Assembly (NCBI GenBank): GCA_900545175.1
Contig: UQYF01000003.1
Coordinates: 1 to 64,000 of the forward strand
Length of the DNA: 64,000 nt
Source of the DNA: an uncultured Eubacteriales bacterium
GTDB taxonomy: Bacteria; Bacillota; Clostridia; Lachnospirales; Lachnospiraceae
Direction of reading: 5' to 3'
This document shows, piece after piece, positions 35,113-43,916 of this stretch. The position numbers and the translations under genes were made by a program. Every line of letters starts with the position of its first letter. Position 1 is the stretch's first letter. Under the pieces are notes generated by a model. The model was not told the origin of the DNA. It worked only from the letters and a program-made list of their open reading frames with translations, and searched no databases.

Positions 35113-35361
35113 ATGACAGATTATGAAGTTGTAAAAGAGATTGAGGTTTTAAGAGAATTTGCCGCTGGAATATGTGCGGATATAATTAGATATCAAGAAA
35201 AAAATTCGAATGATAAATTTATAAATGTGATTGCAGATGAAGTTCGTGATTTATACAATGGTGTGTATGAGATTAATTCGTTGAAGGATGCATATATAGT
35301 CAGGGGAAAGCTACAGATAGTTAATGAATCATTAAAAAAGCTCTCAACAGTTGGGAGGTAG
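35113..35361 (+). CDS. Small acidic protein, putative antitoxin of a zeta-type toxin
   Basis: 82 residues, helical and charged (YEVVKEIEVLREFAAGICADII, INSLKDAYIVRGKLQIVNESLKKL). Strong GAGGAGG site before the ATG. It directly precedes a broken zeta-toxin gene (gap 4 bp), the layout of epsilon/zeta-like toxin-antitoxin pairs, and the palindrome at its promoter fits autoregulation. The frame is intact while the toxin is not, as expected when only the toxin is free to decay. The antitoxin role is inferred from position. Confidence 0.65.
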   Translation: MTDYEVVKEIEVLREFAAGICADIIRYQEKNSNDKFINVIADEVRDLYNGVYEINSLKDAYIVRGKLQIVNESLKKLSTVGR

Positions 35362-35365
35362 GTAA

Positions 35366-35641
35366 ATGATCAGTTGTGCAGAATATACATTGGAAGAATT
35401 TGAATAACGATATCAAAAGATTAGGCAGATTATATTAGCTGGGAAAAAGCCTGTTATAAAACCAGGCGCAATATTATTAGGAGGACAACCGGGATCAGGA
35501 AAGTCTAGTACGATAAAATATTCTCACAGATTGTTTGCGTCAAATTCGGTTATAGTTATTTCAGGGGATGACTTTAGAAAATTACATCCCAATTTCGATA
35601 AGATATAGTTGGAAATGATTGAGATTCAACCGGAAATATGA
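35366..35641 (+). pseudogene. Zeta-toxin family kinase, inactivated by stop codons and truncated
   Basis: The frame encodes KPGAILLGGQPGSGKSST, a Walker A (P-loop) of the zeta toxin / UDP-GlcNAc kinase family, then SVIVISGDDFRKLHPNFDKI with the family D-D-F-R-x-x-H-P motif. In-frame TAA at 35405-35407 and TAG at 35606-35608 both look like Gln codons (CAA, CAG) changed by single C-to-T substitutions. A third stop is at 35639. About two thirds of the family length is missing. The product cannot be a functional toxin. Confidence 0.85.
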
Positions 35642-35681
35642 GATTATATATGATACGAAAATACTTTTTTTATACCTTTTA

Positions 35682-35713
35682 AAAGTGGACAAAATGCTAA
35701 TTTTGTCTACTTT
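35682..35713. other. Hairpin at the end of the decayed region
   Basis: AAAGTGGACAAAAT pairs with ATTTTGTCTACTTT (one mismatch) around GCTA. It may be a terminator or the end of a mobile element. The surrounding 35642-35955 holds no gene that I can support. Confidence 0.45.
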
Positions 35714-35955
35714 AGATACATGAATATCTTACATAAATGAATAGAAAAAAGCAAGAAGAAATTTAATGGTTTTTTAATCTTTCTCCCCTTTTACATTAAT
35801 TTTCCAAGCTTATATTATAACCATCGACAAGAGATAACCAATCAGAAAATATATTATATGAAAATGGCATATTCTGATGGGATTATACTTGTAAAGCTCC
35901 TGCCTATGAGGATATAATAAGTTTGAAAGAGAGCTTTCAAACTGCTTATTGGTGA

Positions 35956-35982
35956 CATACTGCAAGCGATGCTTGCAGTATG
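35956..35982. promoter_or_regulatory. Perfect 12-bp inverted repeat upstream of the UBA/DUF4342 gene
   Basis: CATACTGCAAGC, loop GAT, GCTTGCAGTATG, 35 bp before the ATG at 36018. It is not followed by a T-run, so an operator or 5'-UTR hairpin is more likely than a terminator. Confidence 0.5.
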
Positions 35983-36017
35983 CAGGGGTATAAAAAAGAA
36001 AACGGAGGAAGATAATT

Positions 36018-36572
36018 ATGGAACTTGGCAGTGAAGAAAAGTTTGACAGAGCGATGAAGCTCTCACAGAGAACAGGGGTTAGTCTTGAGGACGCTAAGGC
36101 GGCGCTCAATGCATGTGATTTTGATATGCTTGACGCAGTTGTATATCTTGAGAAGCTTGGTAAGACAACAGCGCCGTATAGCACAAGCTATACAACTACA
36201 ATGAATGGCAATTCGGATGGGAGCTTAGAGACAGACTTCTGTGAGGCCGATAAGAAGTCGAAGAAGGTTACTTTCGGTGATTTGCTCGCAAAGTTTTTCA
36301 GGTGGGTAGGTAAGGTTATTAAGATTGGCAATGAGAATTTTCTCGATGTAACCAGAAATGGTGAAGAGATAATCAAGATGCCTATTACGGTGTGTGTGCT
36401 CCTGCTTTTGCTTGCTTTCTGGGTATGCGTTCCGCTTTTGATTATCGGATTGTTCTTCTCATTCAGGTATGAATTTTCAGGACCTGTATTTAGGAAGGAT
36501 GATGTTTTTAATAAGGCGATGGATAAGGCATCAGATGTTACAGATAACATCAAGAAGGAGTTCAATGAGTAA
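36018..36572 (+). CDS. UBA-like / DUF4342 domain membrane protein
   Basis: Residues 1-50 form a UBA/TS-N-like three-helix bundle (AMKLSQRTGVSLEDAKAALNACDFDMLDAVVYLEK). Residues about 85-125 match DUF4342 (KVTFGDLLAKFFRWVGKVIKIGNENFLDVTRNGEEIIKMP, here given as the span), followed by one or two membrane segments (TVCVLLLLLAFWVCVPLLII). 184 residues. CGGAGG lies upstream. It precedes the response regulator by 80 bp, but a functional tie is unproven. Function unknown. Confidence 0.75.
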   Translation: MELGSEEKFDRAMKLSQRTGVSLEDAKAALNACDFDMLDAVVYLEKLGKTTAPYSTSYTTTMNGNSDGSLETDFCEADKKSKKVTFGDLLAKFFRWVGKVIKIGNENFLDVTRNGEEIIKMPITVCVLLLLLAFWVCVPLLIIGLFFSFRYEFSGPVFRKDDVFNKAMDKASDVTDNIKKEFNE

Positions 36573-36652
36573 TTGAGAATCCGGATATAGAATGTGATTG
36601 ATGAGAAATTATATAAATGCAAGAAAAGTAATTGTAATAAAAAGAGGAATGT

Positions 36653-37336
36653 ATGGCTGCTATATTAATTGTCGAGGATGAAGAAAAGATTGCAAGGTTT
36701 ATTGAGCTTGAGCTTAGGCATGAAGGCTATGAGGTAGGTAAAGCTATTGACGGAAGGAACGGACTTGCCATGGCGGAGAGTGGAAAGTATGATTTGATGC
36801 TGCTCGATATCATGCTTCCTGAACTTAATGGAATGGAGCTGTTAAGGCGGCTTAGAAAGTCGAGCAGCATGCCTGTGATTATGGTTACGGCAAGGGATGC
36901 TGTTATGGATAAGGTTTCCGGGCTTGACCTTGGAGCAGATGATTATATAACTAAGCCGTTTGCTATCGAAGAACTGCTTGCAAGAATAAGGGTCGCTCTT
37001 AAAAAGTCGGCTGATATGGCAGGAATACATCCAAAATCCGATGTACTTTCATGTGGGAGAGTCAGTCTTGACAAGGCAAGGCATGAAGTTAAGGTTGATA
37101 CGCAGCTTGTGGAATTGACTCACAGAGAATTTTCGCTTCTTGAGTATTTGCTTGAGAACAAGAATATAGTTATGAGCAGGGACACATTGCTTGAGAAGGT
37201 ATGTGGATATGATTACTCAGGGGAGACTAATGTTATAGATGTATATGTGCGTTATATTCGCACTAAGATAGATGATGCATTCGGAATTAAGCTTATTTCG
37301 ACAGTCAGAGGAGTGGGGTATGTCATCAAAGATTAA
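36653..37336 (+). CDS. OmpR/PhoB family response regulator
   Basis: Receiver domain residues 1-115 with acidic pocket (ILIVEDEE), phosphorylation Asp in LLDIMLPELNG, Thr in VTARDA and Lys in YITKPF. Residues 130-225 form the winged-helix DNA-binding domain (LTHREFSLLEYLLENKN, NVIDVYVRYIRTKID, STVRGVGYVIKD). 227 residues, normal length. It overlaps the histidine kinase gene by 17 bp, showing translational coupling. The target genes are unknown. Confidence 0.95.
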   Translation: MAAILIVEDEEKIARFIELELRHEGYEVGKAIDGRNGLAMAESGKYDLMLLDIMLPELNGMELLRRLRKSSSMPVIMVTARDAVMDKVSGLDLGADDYITKPFAIEELLARIRVALKKSADMAGIHPKSDVLSCGRVSLDKARHEVKVDTQLVELTHREFSLLEYLLENKNIVMSRDTLLEKVCGYDYSGETNVIDVYVRYIRTKIDDAFGIKLISTVRGVGYVIKD

Positions 37337-38690
37337 TAGTGGGAATAACGCAAACAGTAATGATAAAGAGCAGTCAAGTGCAAAGAGCCAGCCTAACAGT
37401 GCAAGAAAGATGTATTCTATCGGAAGGCGGATTAACAGTGCATTTGTTGGCAGATTTGTGTGGCACATCCTGAAAATGGATGTGCTTATCTGCGTTATAG
37501 TTCTGGTTCTTGGAATTTTTGTTGCGGAAAAGACAGCTCTCGGAAGAGTAAGCCTAAAGACAGAGCGAAGCATTGAGTGGAACATAGGAAGTGATTTTCT
37601 TTCATATAATATGACTGATGCCAAAGGCAATACGGCTGTATTTACGATAAGCAGGAATGAACTGAGAGTGGCGGTTATTGCAGGTATTGTTATTCTTGTC
37701 ATGGAATTTTTTTCTGTGCTTGTGATGTCTGCAAATATGAAAAATAATATCAATGATAAGCTTCTGCCAATCAGGGAGATGGCAAAAAAGACGGAAAAAC
37801 TGACAAATCTGGCATATAATGAGCATAATTTTAAATCGCTTGAGACGGCGATAGAGAATGTCAATGCAGCATCACTTGATACTAAGATAAGCACCAATAA
37901 TAAGGAGCTTCAGGGAATTGAAAATGCACTCAATCATCTGCTTGAGAGGATGAGAGAGACGTACAGACAGCAGTCAAGATTTGTCTCGGATGCATCACAT
38001 GAGCTTAGAACCCCCATAGCTGTCATAAGAGGCTATGCGGATATGCTTGACCGTTGGGGCAAGGAAGATGAGAGCATACTTGATGAGTCTATTGTTGCGA
38101 TAAAAAATGAATCCGAGCACATGCAGAAGCTTGTCGAACAGCTTCTTTTTCTTGCAAGAGGTGACAGCGGAAGAAATAATCTCCGGATTGAGAATATACA
38201 GCTTAATGAGCTTATGAAGGAGGTTTTTGAGGAATCTAAGATGATTGATGCTGAACATGAGTATGAATATATTGGTGAGCCGGCACAGATGAATGGAGAT
38301 GTGTCAATGATAAAGCAGTGTGCAAGGATTCTTATAGATAATGCAGCTAAGTATACGCAGAAGGGGGATACAATAACGATACGCACAGGGAACAGGCAGG
38401 AAGGTGTATTTTTCAGCGTGCAGGATAACGGAATAGGTATGCATGAGGCTGATGTAAGCCATATTTTTGAGCGCTTCTATCGTTCGGATGAGGCAAGGGG
38501 ACATAAGATGGGCGGAACCGGGCTTGGTCTTTCGATTGCAAAGTGGATAGTTGACAGGCATAACGGATATTTTGATATCTTGACCAGACCCGACATAGGT
38601 ACTAGAATAACAGTTGTATTTGTCGGAGGAGAACGGCTTGCAGAAGAATGCGAAAATGCAGTCAATGATGAAAAAGAAGAGAAGGATTAA
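37320..38690 (+). CDS. Sensor histidine kinase partner of the upstream response regulator
   Basis: Membrane-bound kinase. Two membrane helices (DVLICVIVLVLGIFVAEKT near residue 50 and VAVIAGIVILVMEFFSVLVMS near 120) flank a short outer loop of about 50 residues. A linker, then HisKA with the phospho-His in SDASHELRTPIAV, N-box NAAKYT, G1 box DNGIGM and G2 GGTGLGLSIAKW. The start at 37320 follows GAGGAGTGGGG inside the regulator gene; an ATG at 37272 lies further inside it. The short sensor loop suggests sensing within or near the membrane. Confidence 0.93.
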   Translation: MSSKINSGNNANSNDKEQSSAKSQPNSARKMYSIGRRINSAFVGRFVWHILKMDVLICVIVLVLGIFVAEKTALGRVSLKTERSIEWNIGSDFLSYNMTDAKGNTAVFTISRNELRVAVIAGIVILVMEFFSVLVMSANMKNNINDKLLPIREMAKKTEKLTNLAYNEHNFKSLETAIENVNAASLDTKISTNNKELQGIENALNHLLERMRETYRQQSRFVSDASHELRTPIAVIRGYADMLDRWGKEDESILDESIVAIKNESEHMQKLVEQLLFLARGDSGRNNLRIENIQLNELMKEVFEESKMIDAEHEYEYIGEPAQMNGDVSMIKQCARILIDNAAKYTQKGDTITIRTGNRQEGVFFSVQDNGIGMHEADVSHIFERFYRSDEARGHKMGGTGLGLSIAKWIVDRHNGYFDILTRPDIGTRITVVFVGGERLAEECENAVNDEKEEKD

Positions 38691-38885
38691 ACTGACGCTG
38701 TTAGAGAAAAATAAGCCGATGACAAAGAGATTAATCAGGTGTGGAAGAATTAAGTTGAGCGTTAAGACGTCAAGGAAGAACTGAGTAGTGGAGCTGCCAG
38801 ATAATAGTTAAACATAGAAAATGACAGTGTAAAAGCAGAAAAATAATATTTGAGAAAACTACAAATTGTGAAATGGAGAATAATC

Positions 38886-40103
38886 ATGAATTATGATGAA
38901 GCGATGGAAAAGCTTAAGAAATATGGGCAGGAGCATGTGCTTTCATATTATGATGAGCTTACGGATGAGCAGAAAAGAGTACTTATTGAGCAGATAGGCA
39001 GGACAGATTTTGGCGTGATAAGGCAGGCAGCCGAAGCAGCAGGACGCGGCAGGATAGCGCCGATAAAAGCTATGACAATCCATGAAATAGATATGGGTAG
39101 GGAAAGCTTTGAGCATATAGGCATGGAGGCGATAAGGTCGGGAAAGGTTGGAGCCGTACTGCTTGCAGGAGGAATGGGAACAAGGCTCGGCTCTGATGCG
39201 CCTAAAGGGATGTATGATATTGGTGTTAATAAGCATGTATACATCTTTCAGAGGCTTATAGAGAACCTTATGAGGGTTGTAGAAAAATCAGGAAATTATA
39301 TTCAGCTTTTTGTTATGACAAGCGAGAAAAACCATGATGCAACAGTTGAGTTTTTCAAAGAGCATGGATATTTCGGATATGACTCTGAGTATGTGGCTTT
39401 TTTCAAGCAGGACATGGCACCGGCAGCTGATTTTAATGGAAAAGTATACATGGAAGCAAAGGATTGTATAGCTGCATCACCTAATGGAAATGGCGGATGG
39501 TTCCTTTCGATGAAAAAGAGCGGACTTCTTGAACTGATAGATAAGAGAGGCATAGAGTGGCTCAATGTGTTTGCTGTCGATAATGTGCTTCAGAGCATTG
39601 CCGACCCTGTTTTTGTGGGAGCAGTTCTTGAGGGGGATTATTCAGTCGGCTCTAAGGTCATAAGGAAAGTAAGCCCACAGGAAAAAGTGGGTGTTATGTG
39701 CACAGAGGATGGAAGACCTTCTATTGTGGAATATATTGAGCTGACGCAGGACATGCTTACGCAGAAGGATGAGAATGGAGAGTATGCATATAATTTCGGC
39801 GTGATTCTTAACTATCTGTTCAGGGTTGACAAGCTTGTGAACCTTTTAGAGAGAAAGCTCCCTTACCATAAATCAGCTAAAAAGATACCGTACATCAACA
39901 AGGCAGGTGAGTTTATAAAGCCGGAGGAACCAAATGGCTATAAATACGAGCAGTTCATACTGGATATGATACAGATGCTCGATAACTGTCTGCCTTTCGA
40001 GGTCGTGCGTGAGAAGGAGTTCGCACCGATTAAGAATAAGACAGGTGTCGATTCTGTGGAGTCAGCCAGAGAGCTGCTTAAGAAAAATGGCATTGAGCTA
40101 TAA
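38886..40103 (+). CDS. UDP-sugar pyrophosphorylase (UDPGP family)
   Basis: Forms a UDP-sugar from UTP and a sugar 1-phosphate, in the eukaryote-like UDPGP / AGX group rather than the bacterial GalU or GlmU groups. The nucleotide-binding signature LLAGGMGTRLGSDAPKGMYD is at residues about 86-105. SPNGNGGWF and the conserved LNVFAVDNVLQ are also seen. 405 residues. ATG at 38886 preceded by GGAG; an upstream in-frame TTG at 38850 has no clear site. UDP-GlcNAc or UDP-glucose are the likely products; I cannot choose. A terminator follows. Confidence 0.88.
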   Translation: MNYDEAMEKLKKYGQEHVLSYYDELTDEQKRVLIEQIGRTDFGVIRQAAEAAGRGRIAPIKAMTIHEIDMGRESFEHIGMEAIRSGKVGAVLLAGGMGTRLGSDAPKGMYDIGVNKHVYIFQRLIENLMRVVEKSGNYIQLFVMTSEKNHDATVEFFKEHGYFGYDSEYVAFFKQDMAPAADFNGKVYMEAKDCIAASPNGNGGWFLSMKKSGLLELIDKRGIEWLNVFAVDNVLQSIADPVFVGAVLEGDYSVGSKVIRKVSPQEKVGVMCTEDGRPSIVEYIELTQDMLTQKDENGEYAYNFGVILNYLFRVDKLVNLLERKLPYHKSAKKIPYINKAGEFIKPEEPNGYKYEQFILDMIQMLDNCLPFEVVREKEFAPIKNKTGVDSVESARELLKKNGIEL

Positions 40104-40118
40104 ATAAAACTTAATGAA

Positions 40119-40153
40119 CAATACCACTGTCTAAGGCAGTGGTATTGTCTTTT
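40119..40153 (+). terminator. Rho-independent terminator
   Basis: AATACCACTG pairs perfectly with CAGTGGTATT, followed by GTCTTTT. Two more small hairpins (GAACGCAG/CTGCGTTC at 40154-40183 and AAGCGGA/TCCGCTT at 40199-40221) fill the gap up to the convergent GH43 gene. Confidence 0.8.
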
Positions 40154-40256
40154 GAACGCAGAATAAGCAAAGCGACTGCGTTCATGAGCAAGTAGCGAAA
40201 GCGGATTGCGAATGTCCGCTTTACGTCATTTAAGAGCTTTACTGTTATACATTATG

Positions 40257-42389
40257 CTATATACGATTGGATGGGTAAATATAATCATAGCTTATAAATC
40301 GGGCGTATACAGGCTCCTCATTCTTAGGAAGCTTTGGATTGTCTTCAGTGTCATATGAAGGCAGATAAGCATACATTCCATGCATTGCACCTGTAAAGCG
40401 TTTGCCTTTTCTTAGTCCTTCATCGCAAAGATAATATACATTTTCAAGTGTGCATGCAGGGATAAATCCGGAAGCATATTCGGAAGAATTATCCTTTAAA
40501 ACAGCGGCTTCGTCATTATTATATTTGTCAGATGTATTTATTATCCTATATGAAAATTTTCTTTTCAGATATTCCGTATCAATTTTTAATTCAATGATTG
40601 AATTGTAAAAAGCTGTGTAATCACATGAATAATGAAGACCTGATTCAGGGCAAAGCTCAATGCATGAATCAGTGGTAGTTACTGTGTTAATATGTTCACT
40701 TACCTTTAGAAACAGCTTTCCGCTATTATTCTCAACATTGAAGGTCAGGTAAGTATTTTCGTCATAATAACAGGTAATTCCCACATTGCCGCCATGGTAA
40801 CGCAGTACCTGGCTGTCTAAGCTTAGTGCAGCGGTGATGCCAAAGCAGAACGCTTCCTGCGGACGGACAAGAATATTTCTTGAATACATCGTGGAGAGCG
40901 GGGCACGTCCTGCACGCAGAAGCAGAGCAGTAGATGGAGCCTCATGGGAAAGCGTTTTATAAGAATCATTTTCTGATAAGCTATTGTCATAATGGATATC
41001 ATTGTCAATTATCCTGCAGGCATCTGCTTCGGGTACACGTACCCATGACCATTCAGAGGATAATTTGGTGCCGAATCCGGATTTTTTACTATAGTCTGAA
41101 TCAAATATATGCTCCACAAGGTCAGGCTTTTTTGCTAAAACGCTAGGCCCATCAAGATTATTTACCATCGGCCATCCATCAGCTGTCCATGTTATTTTGT
41201 CAAGAGCGGTTTCACGTCCGAGGAGGCTGTATTTTCCATCAATTTGTCTTCCGCACAGATATGGCATGAACCACTCTCCGTTCGGTGTCATAACAGGCTT
41301 GCCATGACCGGTGCGCTGTATGCCGGCCTTGGGATTGTTCTGTCTCATTATAGGATTGAATGGGCATGGCTCATACACTCCGAACAGAGTCCTGCTTCTG
41401 GCAGCTGTTATTCGATGACCTTCGCCGGTGCCGCCTTCAGCCTGAAAAAGATAATACCAGCCGTCTTTTTTTAACAGATGTGAACCTTCAGGAGCACGCT
41501 TCTGGCTTCCGTAGTATAGAAGTGTGGCAGGGCTTAACTGCTTTTTGCCATCGGAGCTTATCTCGAATATTCTGGCGCCGCGGTTGAGAAGCATATATCT
41601 TCTGCCGTCATCATCCGTAAATATGGATGGGTCAATACCGTCCTCATCGATAAATGCAGGTTCGCAGTATGGTCCTTCCGGTTTGTCGGAGGATACGACC
41701 ATCTGCCGTCTGTATATGGTTCCAGTATCGTTAAGCCTGTATGTGGCAGTGATGTAAAATCTTCCGTCATAGTAAGATATATCCGGTGCCCAGTAGCCGC
41801 GCCCACCCTCTAATTCATTTATATAAGCCCATTCAGGGTTGGTTATCGCATGTCCTATTACTTCCCAGTGAATCAGATCTTTAGAGTGAGATATAGGTAT
41901 GCATGGAAAGTATATGAAGGATGAATTGACCATATAAAAATCATCGCCAACGCAGACAATCGATGGATCAGGGTGCATGCCAGTGCGGATTGGGTTTCTA
42001 TACATATCGCTTATGTCACCGTATTTTTCAACAAAATAGGAGATAACATTTTTTGCGCCACACTCGATGGCAATATCGTAAGGTGTTATGAGATTTTTGT
42101 CGCCGGATAGTCCGGAAAAACCGAGTCTTTCGACTATGTATTTAACAAGCTCTGCATTATCTGTCGGGACTGCATAAAATAGTGCATTGCGGTTGTCGGC
42201 ATCAGTCTCGTTAAAGCTCGCACGGGAATATTCGACTATATATTTGAAAATATCTGTATTGCCTGTCGAGGCAGCCAGATTAGGGAGTGTCATACCGTTA
42301 TAAAGTGCATCAATACATGCCGGATTTTCAATCTGCAATCTCTTTACTTCGTCAAGACTGCCGGAAATTATAGCTTCTGCCATTGTCAT
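40257..42389 (-). CDS. Ankyrin-repeat / GH43 beta-xylosidase-type fusion protein
   Basis: 710 residues, no signal peptide. Residues 4-128 are ankyrin repeats (LPNLAASTGNTDIFKYIVEY, NALFYAVPTDNAELVKYIVE, TPYDIAIECGAKNVISYFVE). From 129 a five-bladed GH43 domain begins: catalytic base Asp in HPDPSIVCVGDDFYMV, modulator Asp in GIDPSIFTDDDG, acid Glu in PEGSHLLKKDGWYYLF. The last 200 residues are a concanavalin-like module as in beta-xylosidases. Translation starts at 42389 after GCAGGT. Ankyrin repeats bind proteins, so the enzyme may be docked to a partner in the cytoplasm. The join is in one open frame, without a break. Confidence 0.9.
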   Translation of the reverse strand: MTMAEAIISGSLDEVKRLQIENPACIDALYNGMTLPNLAASTGNTDIFKYIVEYSRASFNETDADNRNALFYAVPTDNAELVKYIVERLGFSGLSGDKNLITPYDIAIECGAKNVISYFVEKYGDISDMYRNPIRTGMHPDPSIVCVGDDFYMVNSSFIYFPCIPISHSKDLIHWEVIGHAITNPEWAYINELEGGRGYWAPDISYYDGRFYITATYRLNDTGTIYRRQMVVSSDKPEGPYCEPAFIDEDGIDPSIFTDDDGRRYMLLNRGARIFEISSDGKKQLSPATLLYYGSQKRAPEGSHLLKKDGWYYLFQAEGGTGEGHRITAARSRTLFGVYEPCPFNPIMRQNNPKAGIQRTGHGKPVMTPNGEWFMPYLCGRQIDGKYSLLGRETALDKITWTADGWPMVNNLDGPSVLAKKPDLVEHIFDSDYSKKSGFGTKLSSEWSWVRVPEADACRIIDNDIHYDNSLSENDSYKTLSHEAPSTALLLRAGRAPLSTMYSRNILVRPQEAFCFGITAALSLDSQVLRYHGGNVGITCYYDENTYLTFNVENNSGKLFLKVSEHINTVTTTDSCIELCPESGLHYSCDYTAFYNSIIELKIDTEYLKRKFSYRIINTSDKYNNDEAAVLKDNSSEYASGFIPACTLENVYYLCDEGLRKGKRFTGAMHGMYAYLPSYDTEDNPKLPKNEEPVYARFISYDYIYPSNRI

Positions 42390-42428
42390 AATTTTACCTG
42401 CTTTCTCTGTGGCGGCACAGTGTGAAAT

Positions 42429-42444
42429 AATTATTTAAATAATT
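42429..42444. promoter_or_regulatory. 16-bp perfect palindrome upstream of the GH43 gene
   Basis: AATTATTTAAATAATT, 40 bp before the start codon of the minus-strand ankyrin-GH43 gene. Possible operator for a sugar-responsive regulator, or chance in AT-rich DNA. The gap 42390-42814 holds no gene. Confidence 0.35.
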
Positions 42445-42681
42445 CAACATGGTCATATTAAACAATTTAAAACCAGTTAATACAATTTAATGAGGAAATC
42501 TTATCTGCTCACAGATTCATCCGTAAAAAATAAAATTATAAATATTATATATTGAATAAACATAATTTGAAAGAGGTTATTTTATTATATTACGCTATAA
42601 TACCGATTTTTCGCAGCAGAAAAGAAAAATACTTCTGACAGATGATGAAAATAAAATATTAATTACATTTATATTAAAAAC

Positions 42682-42710
42682 TGGAAATGTTTTCTATAGT
42701 GTGATAAAAT
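42682..42710 (+). promoter_or_regulatory. Weak promoter candidate for the PAS gene
   Basis: TGGAAA at 42682-42687 and TAAAAT at 42705-42710 with a 17-bp spacer. The GTGATAAAATGTAA context is shared with the promoter at 21763-21791. Confidence 0.35.
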
Positions 42711-42814
42711 GTAAACAATCTTTTTGGAACATGGGTTCACTTCAGATCAGAAAAATACCTGATGATATTTGCTGATAAGGATTGTATTTGAAAAATGGGG
42801 CAGGAAGGATGAAC

Positions 42815-43436
42815 ATGAATACAAAGGAAAGGACAGAAGAGGATTTGGTGCGTACCAATGCGGGGCAGCCATTAATAACGGAGGATGAGAGCCGTTTCTT
42901 AGATGTGATTTGCAGGGATTATACTGCTGTATATTATGCTGACATTAGAAATTGAAGACTTTTTCTTAAACAGAAATACTCCTGAGTACGAAGAGTATGA
43001 AAAGTTCATAAAAAAGCTTTATAAGTACAAGGACAGGATGCAGGTAGTATATTTTGACACGAAGGATATTTTAAGAAAGACTGATTTGGGATTATGGATT
43101 ATCAGAATCAGTGACGAGGACAGCTATCACGAACTGCATGCTGATGAGACGATGGAGCGTATTATATCAGTGGACAGAAAATACACACCTCAAGAATGCT
43201 ACGATTACTGGTTTAACAGGATAAATGAGAATTACAAAAGTTATGTCATTGAAAATGTAAGACGAATGATAGATTCCGACAAGGTTGTGCAATTACAATA
43301 TCCGTGGAGCCATCCGAAGCTTGGAGAAGTCATTGTAAGCTGCAGCGGAAAAAGAGTCGATGATACGGACGGCATGATTACGCTTGAAGGCTATCATAGG
43401 ATTTTAAGCAACATTGAGGAGACGGCAAAGAATTGA
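42815..43436 (+). pseudogene. PAS-like sensor protein interrupted by a frameshift
   Basis: The frame from ATG 42815 (AGGAAGG 6 bp upstream) reads DESRFLDVICRDYTAVYYADIRN, the opening of a PAS domain common in Lachnospiraceae signalling proteins. It hits TGA at 42953. The adjacent frame then continues without loss: FFLNRNTPEYEEYEKFIKKL to a clear PAS ending (GEVIVSCSGKRVDDTDGMITLEGYHRI) at 43436. A one-base shift near 42945-42953 joins them. No GGDEF or kinase domain follows. A shorter protein could start at the ATG 42936, but that would cut the PAS fold, so I call it a pseudogene or a sequencing error. Confidence 0.65.
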
Positions 43437-43476
43437 TTGCCTAATCCTAATAAAAAATAAATCAGGAGGAAATGCT

Positions 43477-43776
43477 ATGGTAAAGCATGTTATTTTATGG
43501 AAATTAAAGGAGCTTGATGAGAAGGAGCTTGAGAATGTCAAGGCTGGCATCAAGGAAGGTCTTGAAGGACTTGCGGGAAAAATACCGGGACTTGTTGAGA
43601 TTCATGTACATACGAATGGACTTCCTAGCTCTAATGCGGATGTCATGCTCGACACAACATTTGTGGACGAGGATGCGCTGAAGGCATATGCAGTCAATCC
43701 TGCACATGTTGCTGTTGCGGATGGCAAGGTAAGACCTTACACGGAACAGAGAATATGCCTTGATTTTTCTATTTGA
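43477..43776 (+). CDS. Dabb family (stress-responsive alpha/beta barrel) protein
   Basis: 99-residue ferredoxin-like dimeric barrel protein. It has the conserved HVILWKLKE start, GLVEIHVHTNGLPSSNADVML centre and HVAVADGKVRPYTEQRICLDF end typical of the Dabb/DUF family. AGGAGG precedes the ATG at 43477. Its role is unknown in bacteria; members include oligoketide cyclase-like and stress-induced proteins. It may be read with the disrupted PAS gene upstream (gap 40 bp). Confidence 0.82.
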   Translation: MVKHVILWKLKELDEKELENVKAGIKEGLEGLAGKIPGLVEIHVHTNGLPSSNADVMLDTTFVDEDALKAYAVNPAHVAVADGKVRPYTEQRICLDFSI

Positions 43777-43827
43777 CAAAATGGCAGAAAAAATATATCA
43801 TATCGCTATAAACGTCAGGCAGTTAAA

Positions 43828-43902
43828 GCTTGATTAGAGCTAGCAGTACCGCTAAACAAGCCCTTTCGTCTCTAGCTGAGATGACAGGGCTTATATATTT
43901 TT
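43828..43902 (+). terminator. leuS leader with attenuator-like terminator
   Basis: AAGCCCTTTCGTCTC (43858-43872) pairs with GAGATGACAGGGCTT (43878-43892), followed by ATATATTTTT. Upstream, AGCTAG (43839-43844) can pair with CTAGCT (43872-43877) in the terminator loop and GCTTG (43828-43832) with CAAGC (43857-43861), giving a possible alternative fold. No T-box consensus is present. The hairpin ends 15 bp before the leuS start codon. Confidence 0.6.
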
Positions 43903-43916
43903 GGAGGAAAAAGAAA

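Noticed and set aside
43800..43916. T-box riboswitch upstream of leuS
   Set aside because: No AGGGTGGNACCGCG core or Stem I pattern is present, only a terminator-like hairpin.
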